Shown here one piece after another: positions 46,529-55,515 of a DNA stretch of 64,000 bases. The translations under genes were made by a program, and so were the position numbers. The notes under the pieces are model-generated. The model saw only the letters and a program-made list of their open reading frames with translations. It did not search any database and had not been told where the DNA came from. How positions within the stretch are numbered: position 1 is the first letter of the stretch; every line of letters starts with the position of its first letter. Where the stretch lies: contig DASWWX010000053.1 in assembly GCA_036405815.1 (NCBI GenBank), positions 173,886 through 237,885 of the forward strand, in the 5' to 3' direction. Source of the stretch: Solimonas sp036405815 (GTDB taxonomy: Bacteria; Pseudomonadota; Gammaproteobacteria; Nevskiales; Nevskiaceae).

Positions 46529-47593
46529 ATGGACTCCCTGTCGCAGATCGCACTCGGCGCCGCCGTCGGCATCGCCGTCATGGGACGGCGCACGCCGCTG
46601 GCGCGCGCCGCGTTGTGGGGCGCGGTCTGCGGCACGCTGCCGGATCTCGATGCGCTGATCGACCACGGCGACGTGGTGCGCAACATGACGCTGCACCGCG
46701 CCGAATCGCACGCGCTGTTCTGGCTGACGCTGGCGGCGCCGTTCCTCGCCGCCGGCATTGCGCGCTTCCATCGCGAATGGGCGCTGTTCCGCCGCTGGTG
46801 GCTGGCGGTGTGGCTGGTGCTGATCACGCATCCGCTGCTCGACACGATGACGGTCTACGGCACGCAGCTGGCGCTGCCGTTCACGAACCACCCTTACGGG
46901 GTCGGCAGCATCTTCATCATCGACCCGCTGTACACGCTGCCGCTCATCGCCGGCGTGTGCGTGGCGCTGCGGCGGCGCGATGCGCGCGGCCTGCGCTGGA
47001 ATCACGCAGGGCTGGCGCTGAGCACGCTGTATCTGGTCTGGGGCGTGATCGCGCAGCAGTGGGTTCGCACCACGGCCGAGGATGCGCTGCGCGCGCAGGG
47101 CGAGTCCGTGCAGGGCCTGCTGGTGACGCCAACCGCATTCAACAGCGTGCTGTGGCGCATCGTCGTGGTCACGCCGGACGCCTATCTCGAAGGCTTTCGC
47201 TCCCTGTTCGATGGCGATGCGCCGCTGCACTTCGACCGATTCGAGCGCGGCACCGTGTTGTACGAACCGTTGCGCGCGCACGATCCGGTGGCGCGGGTCA
47301 GTGCCTTCAGTCACGGGTTCTTCGAGCTGCACGAACGCGACGGGGTGGTCGGCATCGGCGATCTGCGCATGGGGCAGGCCCCGTATTTCTACTTCACGTT
47401 CGCCGTGGCCGAACGCGATGGCGATGGTGTGCTGCATCCGATTGCCCCGCGTTCGATCGGCGCCCGCCCGCCCATCGGCCCCGGCCTGCGCTGGTTATGG
47501 CAACGGATCTGGGACGCGGGGCCGATTCCGCCACGGGAGATGGAGCGAACGGGCGAGGTCACAACCGTGCCGCCCGCGCCGGCGACGCCCTGA
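46529..47593 (+). CDS. DUF457/YdjM-family membrane-bound metal-dependent hydrolase
   Basis: This 354-residue protein belongs to the YdjM-type (LexA-regulated in E. coli) membrane hydrolase family. It begins MDSLSQIALGAAVGIAVMG, with metal-binding signatures GTLPDLDALIDHG, HRAESHALFW and THPLLDTM. Four or five helices follow, then a soluble C-terminal domain (about 170-340) rich in aromatic residues. A TAGGCT hexamer ends about 10 nt before the ATG, so the mRNA leader may be very short. No LexA-like palindrome is evident. Function is unknown beyond the predicted hydrolase fold. Confidence 0.85.
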   Translation: MDSLSQIALGAAVGIAVMGRRTPLARAALWGAVCGTLPDLDALIDHGDVVRNMTLHRAESHALFWLTLAAPFLAAGIARFHREWALFRRWWLAVWLVLITHPLLDTMTVYGTQLALPFTNHPYGVGSIFIIDPLYTLPLIAGVCVALRRRDARGLRWNHAGLALSTLYLVWGVIAQQWVRTTAEDALRAQGESVQGLLVTPTAFNSVLWRIVVVTPDAYLEGFRSLFDGDAPLHFDRFERGTVLYEPLRAHDPVARVSAFSHGFFELHERDGVVGIGDLRMGQAPYFYFTFAVAERDGDGVLHPIAPRSIGARPPIGPGLRWLWQRIWDAGPIPPREMERTGEVTTVPPAPATP

Positions 47594-47664
47594 AGCCAGC
47601 GGCCGTCGCCGCATCATCACGGCATAACGCGGCGGATCGCCGCGGATCGCGCCGACGCGCGCGC

Positions 47665-49272
47665 TCAGTCTGCCGCTTCGTCCGTGCGGATCGCGTTGCG
47701 GCCCGCCCCCTTGGCGGCATAGAGCGCGCGGTCGGCCGCCTTGAACAGGCTTTCCGATTCGTTGTCCGAGCCGTAGCGGGTGGCGATACCGATGCTGCAT
47801 GTGACCACGCCGCGCGGCGAGTCGGCATGCGGCATCGCGCGTGTCGCCAGGTCGCGATGAATGGCGCCGGCAATCGCGCGCGCCTCGTCCAGCGTCGCGG
47901 CCGGCAGTAGCAACGCGAACTCCTCGCCACCGATGCGTGCGAACAGCGCGTCCTCCGACGGCAGGTGCGTACGCACCAGCGCGGCGAACTGGCGCAGGCA
48001 ACGATCGCCGGCGGCGTGGCCATAGTGGTCGTTGTAGCGCTTGAAGTAGTCGAGATCGAGCAACAGCAGGCTCAGCGGCGAGACGCTGCGCTGCGCCGCG
48101 GCGACCTCCTGCCGCAGCCGCTGGTCGAACCCGCGACGGTTCACCGCCTCGGTCAGGCTGTCGATGTAGGCCAGCCGTTCGAGTTCGGTCTGCGCGCGGC
48201 GCAACGCGCGCTCGGCCTCGATGCGATCGTGAATGTCGGAGATGCCGCCGATCAGCCGCTCCGGACTGCCATCCGTACCGCGCTGCCAGTTGGCGCGCGC
48301 GTTGAACCAGCGATAGCCGCCGTAGCCGGTGCGCAGGCGCATGTCGAAGTTGAAGCGATCCTTGCGCTCCAGGCTATCCACCGCGGCGGTCACCACCGCT
48401 TCACGATCGTCGGGGTGAATCAGTTCGAGCATCCGCTCGCTGGTCGGCGGCAACGTCTCCGGCGTATAGCCGAGCAGTTCGTAGAAGCGGTCGGAACCCC
48501 ACCAGCTGCCGCGCGCGCCGTCGCGGCCGAGCCGGTTCTCCCAGACGCCGACCTGCAGACCCTGCATGGCCATGCGAAAGCGCAGCTCGCTTTCGCGCAG
48601 CTGCCCGGTCAGCGCAGCGGTGGCGCGGCTGTTGCGGATTTCGGTGTGGCCCATGCGCAGCACATCTTCGTAAGGCGGCAGCGTCTGCAACAGCAGATGG
48701 AACAGCGGGCAGGCGATCAGCAGCCACAGCGCCAGCACGACGACGCCGTCGCGCTGCGGCGTCACGTCCGGAATACGGACGAAGCCGCTGACGACGATGA
48801 TCGCGGTCGCGCCCCACATCAGCCAGACCGCGATCACCGCGATGCGCGTGCGCGACAGGGCCAGCGCGGCCAGGCTGATGAACGGCAGGAACGACAGGAT
48901 CGGCCTGAAGATGTAGACGTCGGGATCGTGCAGCAACGGGCCGTGGTAGGAGAAGTAGACCCGCTGCAGGAATCCGAAGGCGCCCACCGCAATCAAGGCG
49001 ATCGAGAGCCGGTCCTCGGCAAGCTCGTCACCGCGCCGGATCACCCGCATCAACGCGATTGCCAGCCCCCCGCAGATCAGACCGACGGCCAGGAAGATGA
49101 TCCATTCGATCGTGGAGCGCGTTGGCAAGACGTAGGTCGATACCGCGCCGGTTCCGAACAGCGCAGCGATCAGCCACGCCGCTGCCATTAACGCACGGCG
49201 ACGTGTGCGCTGATGCGATACCAGCATGGGCTCTTCCGACTCGCCGAACGCAGCAGCTGAATTTTCCGTCAT
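47665..49272 (-). CDS. membrane-bound diguanylate cyclase (PAS-GGDEF)
   Basis: This 535-residue protein makes cyclic di-GMP. The N-terminus has about six membrane helices (about 25-195). A short linker then leads to a PAS/PAC sensor domain (about 210-345, with GVWENRLGRDG, FYELLGYTPE and IHPDDRE) and a GGDEF domain ending the protein. The active-site motif is GGEEF at about 448-452, an active variant. The RxxD inhibitory site usually five residues upstream is absent (sequence HLPSEDALFARIGGEEF), so product feedback by that route is unlikely. ATG 49272 is used; GTG 49293 or ATG 49227 are possible. It stands alone. Confidence 0.9.
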   Translation of the reverse strand: MTENSAAAFGESEEPMLVSHQRTRRRALMAAAWLIAALFGTGAVSTYVLPTRSTIEWIIFLAVGLICGGLAIALMRVIRRGDELAEDRLSIALIAVGAFGFLQRVYFSYHGPLLHDPDVYIFRPILSFLPFISLAALALSRTRIAVIAVWLMWGATAIIVVSGFVRIPDVTPQRDGVVVLALWLLIACPLFHLLLQTLPPYEDVLRMGHTEIRNSRATAALTGQLRESELRFRMAMQGLQVGVWENRLGRDGARGSWWGSDRFYELLGYTPETLPPTSERMLELIHPDDREAVVTAAVDSLERKDRFNFDMRLRTGYGGYRWFNARANWQRGTDGSPERLIGGISDIHDRIEAERALRRAQTELERLAYIDSLTEAVNRRGFDQRLRQEVAAAQRSVSPLSLLLLDLDYFKRYNDHYGHAAGDRCLRQFAALVRTHLPSEDALFARIGGEEFALLLPAATLDEARAIAGAIHRDLATRAMPHADSPRGVVTCSIGIATRYGSDNESESLFKAADRALYAAKGAGRNAIRTDEAAD

Positions 49273-49454
49273 GAGAGGCTTGTACGACGACACGTGGCAG
49301 TGGATGCACGCCCATGCAGGATCGGCACGAAGACCTGCCGATTACGAAGCGACGTCAGCATGCCGACCGAACGCATCACCGGCAAGCCGACATCGTCGAG
49401 CGCAGCGCGTTGGCGTGACCGGCGCCGCAGCAATGCGCGTCGGGGTGGCTGACG

Positions 49455-50354
49455 TCAGCGCGCCGACGCGCGCCGGCACAGCAGGATGCCGCCGAGCACG
49501 ATCGCCCCGCCCAGCGCCTGCTGCGCGCCGAAGGCTTCCGCGAGCAACAACCACGCGAACACGGCCGCCGCTACCGGCTGCATCAGCAGGCTCACCGCCG
49601 AGAACGACGCGGGCAGATGCGCGAAGCCGAACGCGATCAGGCCCTGGCCCCCGACGTGCGAGAGCAGCGCCAGACCGATCACCACCCACCAGCCCTGCAT
49701 CGACTGCGGCCAGAACGGTTGCGGTTCCAGCAAGGCGATCGGCAACACCGCCAGTGCCGCGGCCGCCGTGGTCCAGACCATCACCGCCAGCGTGCCGTGA
49801 TGCGCGCGGCTGCGGCTCAACACCAGCAGGTAGCCGGCGTAGAACAGCGAGGTGACGATCGCCAGGCCATCGCCGATCAACGTGCGCGTGGAGATGCCGA
49901 GGCTGTCCGCCATCAGCACGACGGCGCCGGCCAGCGTCAGCAGCAGCCCAAACCAGAAGCCGGCGCCAATACGTTCGCGAAACCACCCCCACGCCACCAG
50001 CGCCACCCACACCGGCGCGAGGTTGGTCAGCAACGTGGCGTTGGCCACCGAGGTCCAGTGCAGCGAGTGATGCCAGACGGAGAGATCGCCGGCAAAGAAC
50101 AGGCCGCCGAGCAGCAGGCCCCAGGGCAGGCGCGCACTGTGCGGAAACACGGGCTCGCGTGCACCGGGCCGTGCGGGTGCTGCGCGACGTTCGGCGATCA
50201 GCCAGGCCGGCACCAGCACGAGCAGCGCCAGTGCGAGGCGCCAGAACGCGACCGCGCTGGGTCCGACGTCGGACAGGCGCACGAAGATCGGCGCCAGGCC
50301 GATCAGCGTGGCACCGCCGATCAGCGCCGGCAGCGCGCGCGCATCGGCACTCAT
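49455..50354 (-). CDS. EamA/DMT-family transporter
   Basis: This 299-residue inner-membrane transporter has ten helices in two EamA repeats. Recognisable parts are LIGGATLIGLAPIFVRLS at the start, FFAGDLSVWHHSLHWTSVANATLLTNLAPVWVAL in repeat one, and AFGFAHLPASFSAVSLLMQPVAAAVFAWLLLAE in repeat two. The family exports or imports small metabolites, often amino acids. Its ATG overlaps the stop of the upstream hydroxylase gene by 4 bp (ATGA), so both are translated together. Confidence 0.9.
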   Translation of the reverse strand: MSADARALPALIGGATLIGLAPIFVRLSDVGPSAVAFWRLALALLVLVPAWLIAERRAAPARPGAREPVFPHSARLPWGLLLGGLFFAGDLSVWHHSLHWTSVANATLLTNLAPVWVALVAWGWFRERIGAGFWFGLLLTLAGAVVLMADSLGISTRTLIGDGLAIVTSLFYAGYLLVLSRSRAHHGTLAVMVWTTAAAALAVLPIALLEPQPFWPQSMQGWWVVIGLALLSHVGGQGLIAFGFAHLPASFSAVSLLMQPVAAAVFAWLLLAEAFGAQQALGGAIVLGGILLCRRASAR

Positions 50355-51178
50355 GCGCGCGTCAGCCAGTCGCGCCGCGAGCGCTCGTAATCGCGCACCT
50401 CGGTACCGAACACGCGATCCCAGATGCCGAGAAAGCCGGCGTAGTTGCCGCGCACCTGCGCGTGATGGAAGTCGTGATGCAGCGCGCCGTGCGAGCCGGG
50501 CAGCCAGCGCGTGGGCGAGAACGGCAGCGCATAACCGCAGTGGCCTTCCGCCGCCTCCCATTGCCGGAACGCGATCCAGATCCACAGCAACACCACATGC
50601 GCGCCGAGCAGGGCCGGGCCGAGAAACGCGAGCGTGCCGGTCAGCACGTATTCGACCGGGTGCATGTAGTGCCCGCTGATCGCCCACGGCGCGAGGATGC
50701 GGTGATGACGCCCATGCACGTGCCGCAGCAGGAAGCGGCCGTGCATCGCGCGGTGCAGCCAGTAGTAGAGGAAGTCGTCGAGGTAGAGGCAGAACAGCAG
50801 TTGCAGCACCAGCACCCACCAGGCCGGCAGCGGGCCGAGATGGATGCCGGACAGGCTCATCAGCGGCCAGCCCGCCACGGCGGCGGCCAGCATCCAGCTG
50901 TTGTTGATCGCCCACTGCCGCAACGAGCGACGCACCATCAGCGGCCCCTGCACCAGCAGCCCGCGCGCCTCGGCGTCGGCGTCGGTCAGCCCGCGATTAC
51001 CGCGCCCGCTCTGGATGCGGAAGCGCCGCGCCCAGGCCGGGTCGCGCGCGGCGAGCGCCGTCAGCGGCCCCGCGAACACCAGGAACGCGACCATGCTCAG
51101 CAGCACCGTGCCCAGCACGACGGGCACGAAGCGCGGGTCGCCGTAGGCGGCCAACAGGCTCTCGCAGAGGGTTTGCAT
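50351..51178 (-). CDS. sterol desaturase/fatty acid hydroxylase family membrane enzyme
   Basis: This 275-residue di-iron membrane oxidase has about five helices. The histidine clusters expected for the family are present: HRAMH, HGRHHRI with the later HPVEY, and HGALHHDFHH. ATG 51178 is chosen over an upstream in-frame extension, with AAGGTGG before it. Members hydroxylate or desaturate lipids, carotenoids or sterol-like molecules; the substrate here is unknown. It is coupled by an ATGA overlap to an EamA transporter. Confidence 0.88.
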   Translation of the reverse strand: MQTLCESLLAAYGDPRFVPVVLGTVLLSMVAFLVFAGPLTALAARDPAWARRFRIQSGRGNRGLTDADAEARGLLVQGPLMVRRSLRQWAINNSWMLAAAVAGWPLMSLSGIHLGPLPAWWVLVLQLLFCLYLDDFLYYWLHRAMHGRFLLRHVHGRHHRILAPWAISGHYMHPVEYVLTGTLAFLGPALLGAHVVLLWIWIAFRQWEAAEGHCGYALPFSPTRWLPGSHGALHHDFHHAQVRGNYAGFLGIWDRVFGTEVRDYERSRRDWLTRA

Positions 51179-51318
51179 GGGCGCCACCTTAGCCGCTCGG
51201 CGCCCGCGTATCATCGGCACGCCCCACAGACGCCCTCGGGCGCGGCGGCAGGTCCTTATTCACATCCGGCCCCACACGAAAACGCCCGTCACAATCAAGA
51301 GCGACTTTCGTCAGATTA

Positions 51319-51347
51319 TTGACATGTTCGTGGAAGCCACTGAATCA
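51319..51347 (+). promoter_or_regulatory. candidate priA promoter
   Basis: A perfect TTGACA (51319-51324) lies in an AT-rich patch. GAATCA at 51342-51347 is a weak -10 at 17-bp spacing. It gives a leader of about 100 nt to priA. Confidence 0.4.
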
Positions 51348-51441
51348 GATCGATTTATTTTGTCATCTTGCCCGCATCCAACCGCCGGGCCGTGGCCTTG
51401 CCGCGCGGGCGTATTGAACGCCCGTCCGAGCGTCCACACAG

Positions 51442-51450
51442 TTATCCACA
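51442..51450 (+). promoter_or_regulatory. consensus DnaA box at the priA start
   Basis: TTATCCACA is a perfect match to the strong DnaA box. It is embedded between CACAG (51437-51441) and CTGTG (51453-51457), an inverted pair whose right arm includes the GTG start codon of priA. It is the only perfect box noticed in the window. Binding of DnaA here could repress or time priA expression. Confidence 0.6.
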
Positions 51451-51454
51451 AGCT

Positions 51455-53617
51455 GTGAGCGCCCGTCTGATCAGCGTCGCGGTGCCCGTTCCCCTGTATC
51501 CGGCCTACGACTACCGGGTGCCCGCGGACTGGGAGGCGGCCCCGCGCCGCGGTTGCCGCGTGCGCGTGCCGTTCGGGCGCCGCACGCTGGTGGGCGTGGT
51601 GATCGCGCCGCCGCGTCCGCTGGACGGGCAAGCCGCCGACTACAAACCCGCCGAAGCCCTGCTCGACGCGCAGCCCCTGCTGCCGGCCGAACTGCTCGGC
51701 CTCTGCGAATGGGCGGCCGGCTACTACCAGCATCCGCTCGGCGAGGTGCTGGCCGGCGCGCTGCCGGGCCGCTTCAAGCGCGGCGCCGACGCGTGCTACG
51801 ACGCCCCGCTGGCGCTGCGACTCACCGACGAGGGCCGCGCGGCACTGGAAACGCTGCCGCCGCGCCAGCGCGCCCTGCGCGGCGCGCTGGAACGCCTGAT
51901 CGACGGACCGCAGGCCGAATCCGCGATACCCGCCGCGCCGCGCCGGCGCCTGCTGGAACGCGGCTGGATCGCACGCGAGATCGCCGCGCCGGCGGCGATG
52001 CCGCCCGGCATTGCGGCGCCGACGCCAACCGCCGAACAGGCGGCCGCCTGGACCGAACTGCGCGACGCGAACGGTTTTGCGCCGAGCCTGCTCGAAGGCG
52101 TGACCGGCAGCGGCAAGACCGAGCTGTACCTGCGCCTGATCGAGGAACAGCTCGCCCAGGGCCGGCAGGCGCTGGTGCTGGCCCCGGAAATCAGCCTGAC
52201 GCCGCAGCTGCTGGCGCGATTCCGCGAGCGCCTGGGCGCGGGCGTGGTCGGCTTTCACTCGGGTCTCGGCGAGCGCGAGCGCGAGCAAGCCTGGCTCGCC
52301 GCACGCGAGGGCCAGGCACGCGTCGTGGTCGGCACCCGCTCGGCGGTGTTCGTGCCGTTCGCACGGCTCGGCCTGATCATCGTCGACGAGGAACACGACG
52401 CCAGCTACAAGCAGCAGGACGGCTTCCGCTACTCGGCGCGCGACGTCGCCGTGGTGCGCGCACAGAAGCTGCAGATTCCGGTGCTGCTCGGCAGCGCGAC
52501 GCCGTCGCTGGAGACGCTGCACAACGCACGCGCCGGCCGCTATCGCCACGTGCGCCTGCTGCGCCGTGTGCAGGATCGTGCGCCGCCGCGCGTGCGCGTG
52601 CTCGACGTGCGCGGCCAGAAGCTCGACCACGGCCTGTCGCCGCCGCTGCTGCAGGCCATCGACCGCACGCTGGCTGCCGACGGCCAGGCGCTGCTGTTCA
52701 TCAACCGTCGCGGCTACGCGCCGCTGCTGCTGTGCCACACCTGCGCGTGGAGCGCGCCGTGCACGCAATGCGATGCGCGCATGACCCTGCACCGCGGCCG
52801 CGGCCTGCTGATCTGCCATCACTGCGGCGCCCAGCAGCCGGTGCCACGCGAGTGCCCGTCCTGCGGCGCGCGCGCGCTGACGCCGGTCGGGCAGGGCACC
52901 GAGCGCATCGAACAGGCGCTGGCCAACCGCTTTCCGCAGTACCGCGTCGAACGCTTCGATTCGGACCGCGTCGCCACGCCGGCGCGGCTGACGCAGTTGC
53001 TCGACGACATCCGCGCGCGCCGCATCCACCTGCTGGTCGGCACGCAGATCCTGGCCAAGGGCCACGACTTTCCGGGGCTGGCGCTGGTCGGCATCGTCTC
53101 CGCCGACCAGGCGCTGTACGGCGCCGACTTCCGCGCGATCGAACGCATGGGCCAGCTCGTCACCCAGGTGGCCGGCCGTGCCGGTCGCGCCGAGGCGCCC
53201 GGCGAGGTCTGGCTGCAGACGCATGAACCCGAGCATCCGCTGCTCAGGACGCTGGTCGAACGCGGCTACGGCGCGCTCAGCGACGAACTGCTGCGCGAGC
53301 GCGAGATCACCGGCCTGCCGCCGTACGCGCACCTGGTGCTGTTGCGCGCCGAGTCGCAGCAGCCGGCGGCGGCCATGCGTTTTCTCGACAGCGTTGCGCC
53401 GCTGTTCGCCGACGCGCGCGGCGTGACGGCGATGGCGCCGATCCCGTCCGGCATGGAGCGGCGCGCCGGCTATACCCGCGCGCAGTTGCTGCTGCAATCG
53501 TCGAGCCGCGCGGCGCTGCACCGCGCGCTGGCCGAGCGCGTGCCGCGCTTTGCCGCCTTGCCGCAGGCGCGTGCGGTGCGCTGGTCGGTGGACGTCGATC
53601 CGGCCGACCTGATGTGA
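51455..53617 (+). CDS. priA: primosomal replication restart helicase PriA
   Basis: PriA (720 residues) binds stalled replication forks and loads the primosome. GTG 51455 gives the family N-terminus SVAVPVPLYPAYDYRVP, although no Shine-Dalgarno precedes it because a DnaA box fills that space. The order is complete: DNA-binding domain (1-105), winged helix (about 110-180), helicase lobe 1 with Walker A GVTGSGKT at 215-222 and DEEH near 310, then a zinc region with four CxxC pairs (CHTC, CTQC, CHHC and CPSC, about 430-475). Helicase lobe 2 carries GTQILAKGHDFPGL, and a C-terminal domain follows. It appears intact. Confidence 0.96.
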   Translation: MSARLISVAVPVPLYPAYDYRVPADWEAAPRRGCRVRVPFGRRTLVGVVIAPPRPLDGQAADYKPAEALLDAQPLLPAELLGLCEWAAGYYQHPLGEVLAGALPGRFKRGADACYDAPLALRLTDEGRAALETLPPRQRALRGALERLIDGPQAESAIPAAPRRRLLERGWIAREIAAPAAMPPGIAAPTPTAEQAAAWTELRDANGFAPSLLEGVTGSGKTELYLRLIEEQLAQGRQALVLAPEISLTPQLLARFRERLGAGVVGFHSGLGEREREQAWLAAREGQARVVVGTRSAVFVPFARLGLIIVDEEHDASYKQQDGFRYSARDVAVVRAQKLQIPVLLGSATPSLETLHNARAGRYRHVRLLRRVQDRAPPRVRVLDVRGQKLDHGLSPPLLQAIDRTLAADGQALLFINRRGYAPLLLCHTCAWSAPCTQCDARMTLHRGRGLLICHHCGAQQPVPRECPSCGARALTPVGQGTERIEQALANRFPQYRVERFDSDRVATPARLTQLLDDIRARRIHLLVGTQILAKGHDFPGLALVGIVSADQALYGADFRAIERMGQLVTQVAGRAGRAEAPGEVWLQTHEPEHPLLRTLVERGYGALSDELLREREITGLPPYAHLVLLRAESQQPAAAMRFLDSVAPLFADARGVTAMAPIPSGMERRAGYTRAQLLLQSSSRAALHRALAERVPRFAALPQARAVRWSVDVDPADLM

Positions 53618-53679
53618 GCCCGCCAGCGCGCGCCCGACGGCGAAGCGCCCGATTCCGCCCCGCGTGCGGGGCTTGCGGG

Positions 53680-53685
53680 TAAAAT
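53680..53685 (+). promoter_or_regulatory. candidate -10 of argS
   Basis: TAAAAT lies about 52 nt before the argS ATG, after a GC-rich hairpin region behind priA. No good -35 is visible, so the call is tentative. Confidence 0.3.
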
Positions 53686-53736
53686 CGCCGGCCTTGCGCC
53701 TGCCGGCGCCGTTGCCCCGCGCTGTCGCCGCTCCCG

Positions 53737-55515
53737 ATGAAAGCCCGCCTCCAAACGCTGTTGAGCCAATCGCTGTCCGCCACGCTGACCGAGTTCGGCG
53801 CGGAGGCGCAGCCCGCGATCCAGCTCGACGCCACCAAGGACCCGAAGTTCGGCGACTTCCAGACCAATCTCGCGCTGCAGCTCGCCAAGCCGCTGGGCAA
53901 GCCGCCGCGCGCGGTGGCCGAGGTGCTGGTGCGTCACCTGCCGGCGTCGGCCGAGGTCGCCAAGGTCGAGATCGCCGGCCCCGGCTTCATCAACTTCTTC
54001 CTCAACAAGGCCGCGTTCCAGGACGTGGTTGCGCGCGTGCTCGACGAAGGCGACGCCTACGGCCGCGACGATTCCGGCACGCAGGGCCGCATCATGGTGG
54101 AGTTCGTGTCCGCCAATCCGACCGGACCGATGCACGTCGGCCACGGCCGCGGCGCCGCCTACGGCGACTCGATCGCCAAGCTGCTCGCCGCCACCGGCTG
54201 GACCGTATGGCGCGAGTATTACATCAACGACGCCGGCCGCCAGGTCGACGTGCTCGCGGTCAGCGTCTGGCTGCGCTATCTGCAGATCTGTGGCGAGGCG
54301 GTGGACGTGGCGCGCCGCGGCTATCCCGGCGAGTACATCAAGCGCACCGCGAGTGCGCTGCACGAGCAGCACGGCCGCGCTTTCCACAAGCCCGCCGCCG
54401 AGGTGCTCGCCGGCCTGCCGGAGGATGCGCGCGCGCCCGACAACGCCACCGACGCGCAGAAGGATGCCGCCAAGGCCCAGCAGGAGCGTTATCTCGACGC
54501 GATCATCGAGCGCACCAAGGCGCTGCTCGGCGACGGCTACGCGCTGATCCAGCGCACGGCGCTGGACGATCAGCTCGCCGTGATCCGCAAGACGCTGGCC
54601 GACTTCAACGTCGGCTTCGACCAGTGGACCTCGGAGAAGGCGCTGGTCGACAGCGGCTTCGTGGTCAAGGCGCTGAAGCGCCTCGCCGACAAGGGCCTGA
54701 CCTACGAGAAGGACGGCGCGCTGTGGATGAAGACCGAGTCCTTCGGCGACGAAAAGGACCGCGTGCTGGTCAAGGCTGACGGCGCCGCGACCTACTTCTG
54801 CAATGACCTTGCGTACCACATCGACAAGCTCGACCGCGGCTGGCCGATCCTGATGGACGTCTGGGGCGCCGATCACCACGGCTATATCGCGCGCGTGCGC
54901 GCCGCGATCGAGGCGCTGACCGATCGCAAGGACGCGCTCAACGTGCAGCTGATCCAGTTTGTGACGCTGTCGTCCGGGCGCATGGGCAAGCGCAGCGGCA
55001 ACTTCGTGACCTTGCAGGATCTGATCGACGAAGCCGGCACCGATGCCACGCGTTTCTTCTACCTGACGCGCTCGCACGACCAGCACCTCGAATTCGACAT
55101 CGACCTGGCGCGCTCGCAGTCCAACGACAACCCGGTCTACTACGTGCAGTACGCGCATGCGCGCATCTGCCGCGTGTTCGAGCAGCTGCGCGACAAGGGC
55201 GGCGCCTGGAGCGCGGACGCCGGCAAGGCCGCGCTGCCGCGACTCGACAACGAACACGAGAAAGCGCTGCTGACGCTGCTCAACCGCTATCCGGAAATGC
55301 TGCGCAAGGCGGCGGCGGCGTACACGCCGCACACCGTCGTGTTCTTCCTCAAGGATCTGGCCGAGGCGCTGCACAGCTACTACAACCAGCACCGCTTCCT
55401 GCTCGACGACGACGCCGAGCTGCAGGCCGCGCGTCTGGCGCTGGTGCAGGCCACCGGCCAGGTGATCCGCAACGGCCTGTCGATCCTCGGCGTCAGCGCG
55501 CCGGAGAAGATGTAA
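53737..55515 (+). CDS. argS: arginyl-tRNA synthetase
   Basis: ArgRS (592 residues) charges tRNA-Arg in the cytosol. The N-terminal Add1 tRNA-binding domain (about 1-110, with DPKFGDFQTNLALQLAK) is followed by the class Ia catalytic core. The HIGH motif appears as HVGH in PMHVGHGRGAAYGD (about 130-143), as usual for ArgRS. The KMSKS site is the short form MGKRSGNFVTL (about 415-425), also normal in many ArgRS. The C-terminal anticodon-binding helical domain is complete to LGVSAPEKM. Its stop overlaps the start of the SPOR gene by 1 bp (TAATG). Confidence 0.97.
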   Translation: MKARLQTLLSQSLSATLTEFGAEAQPAIQLDATKDPKFGDFQTNLALQLAKPLGKPPRAVAEVLVRHLPASAEVAKVEIAGPGFINFFLNKAAFQDVVARVLDEGDAYGRDDSGTQGRIMVEFVSANPTGPMHVGHGRGAAYGDSIAKLLAATGWTVWREYYINDAGRQVDVLAVSVWLRYLQICGEAVDVARRGYPGEYIKRTASALHEQHGRAFHKPAAEVLAGLPEDARAPDNATDAQKDAAKAQQERYLDAIIERTKALLGDGYALIQRTALDDQLAVIRKTLADFNVGFDQWTSEKALVDSGFVVKALKRLADKGLTYEKDGALWMKTESFGDEKDRVLVKADGAATYFCNDLAYHIDKLDRGWPILMDVWGADHHGYIARVRAAIEALTDRKDALNVQLIQFVTLSSGRMGKRSGNFVTLQDLIDEAGTDATRFFYLTRSHDQHLEFDIDLARSQSNDNPVYYVQYAHARICRVFEQLRDKGGAWSADAGKAALPRLDNEHEKALLTLLNRYPEMLRKAAAAYTPHTVVFFLKDLAEALHSYYNQHRFLLDDDAELQAARLALVQATGQVIRNGLSILGVSAPEKM

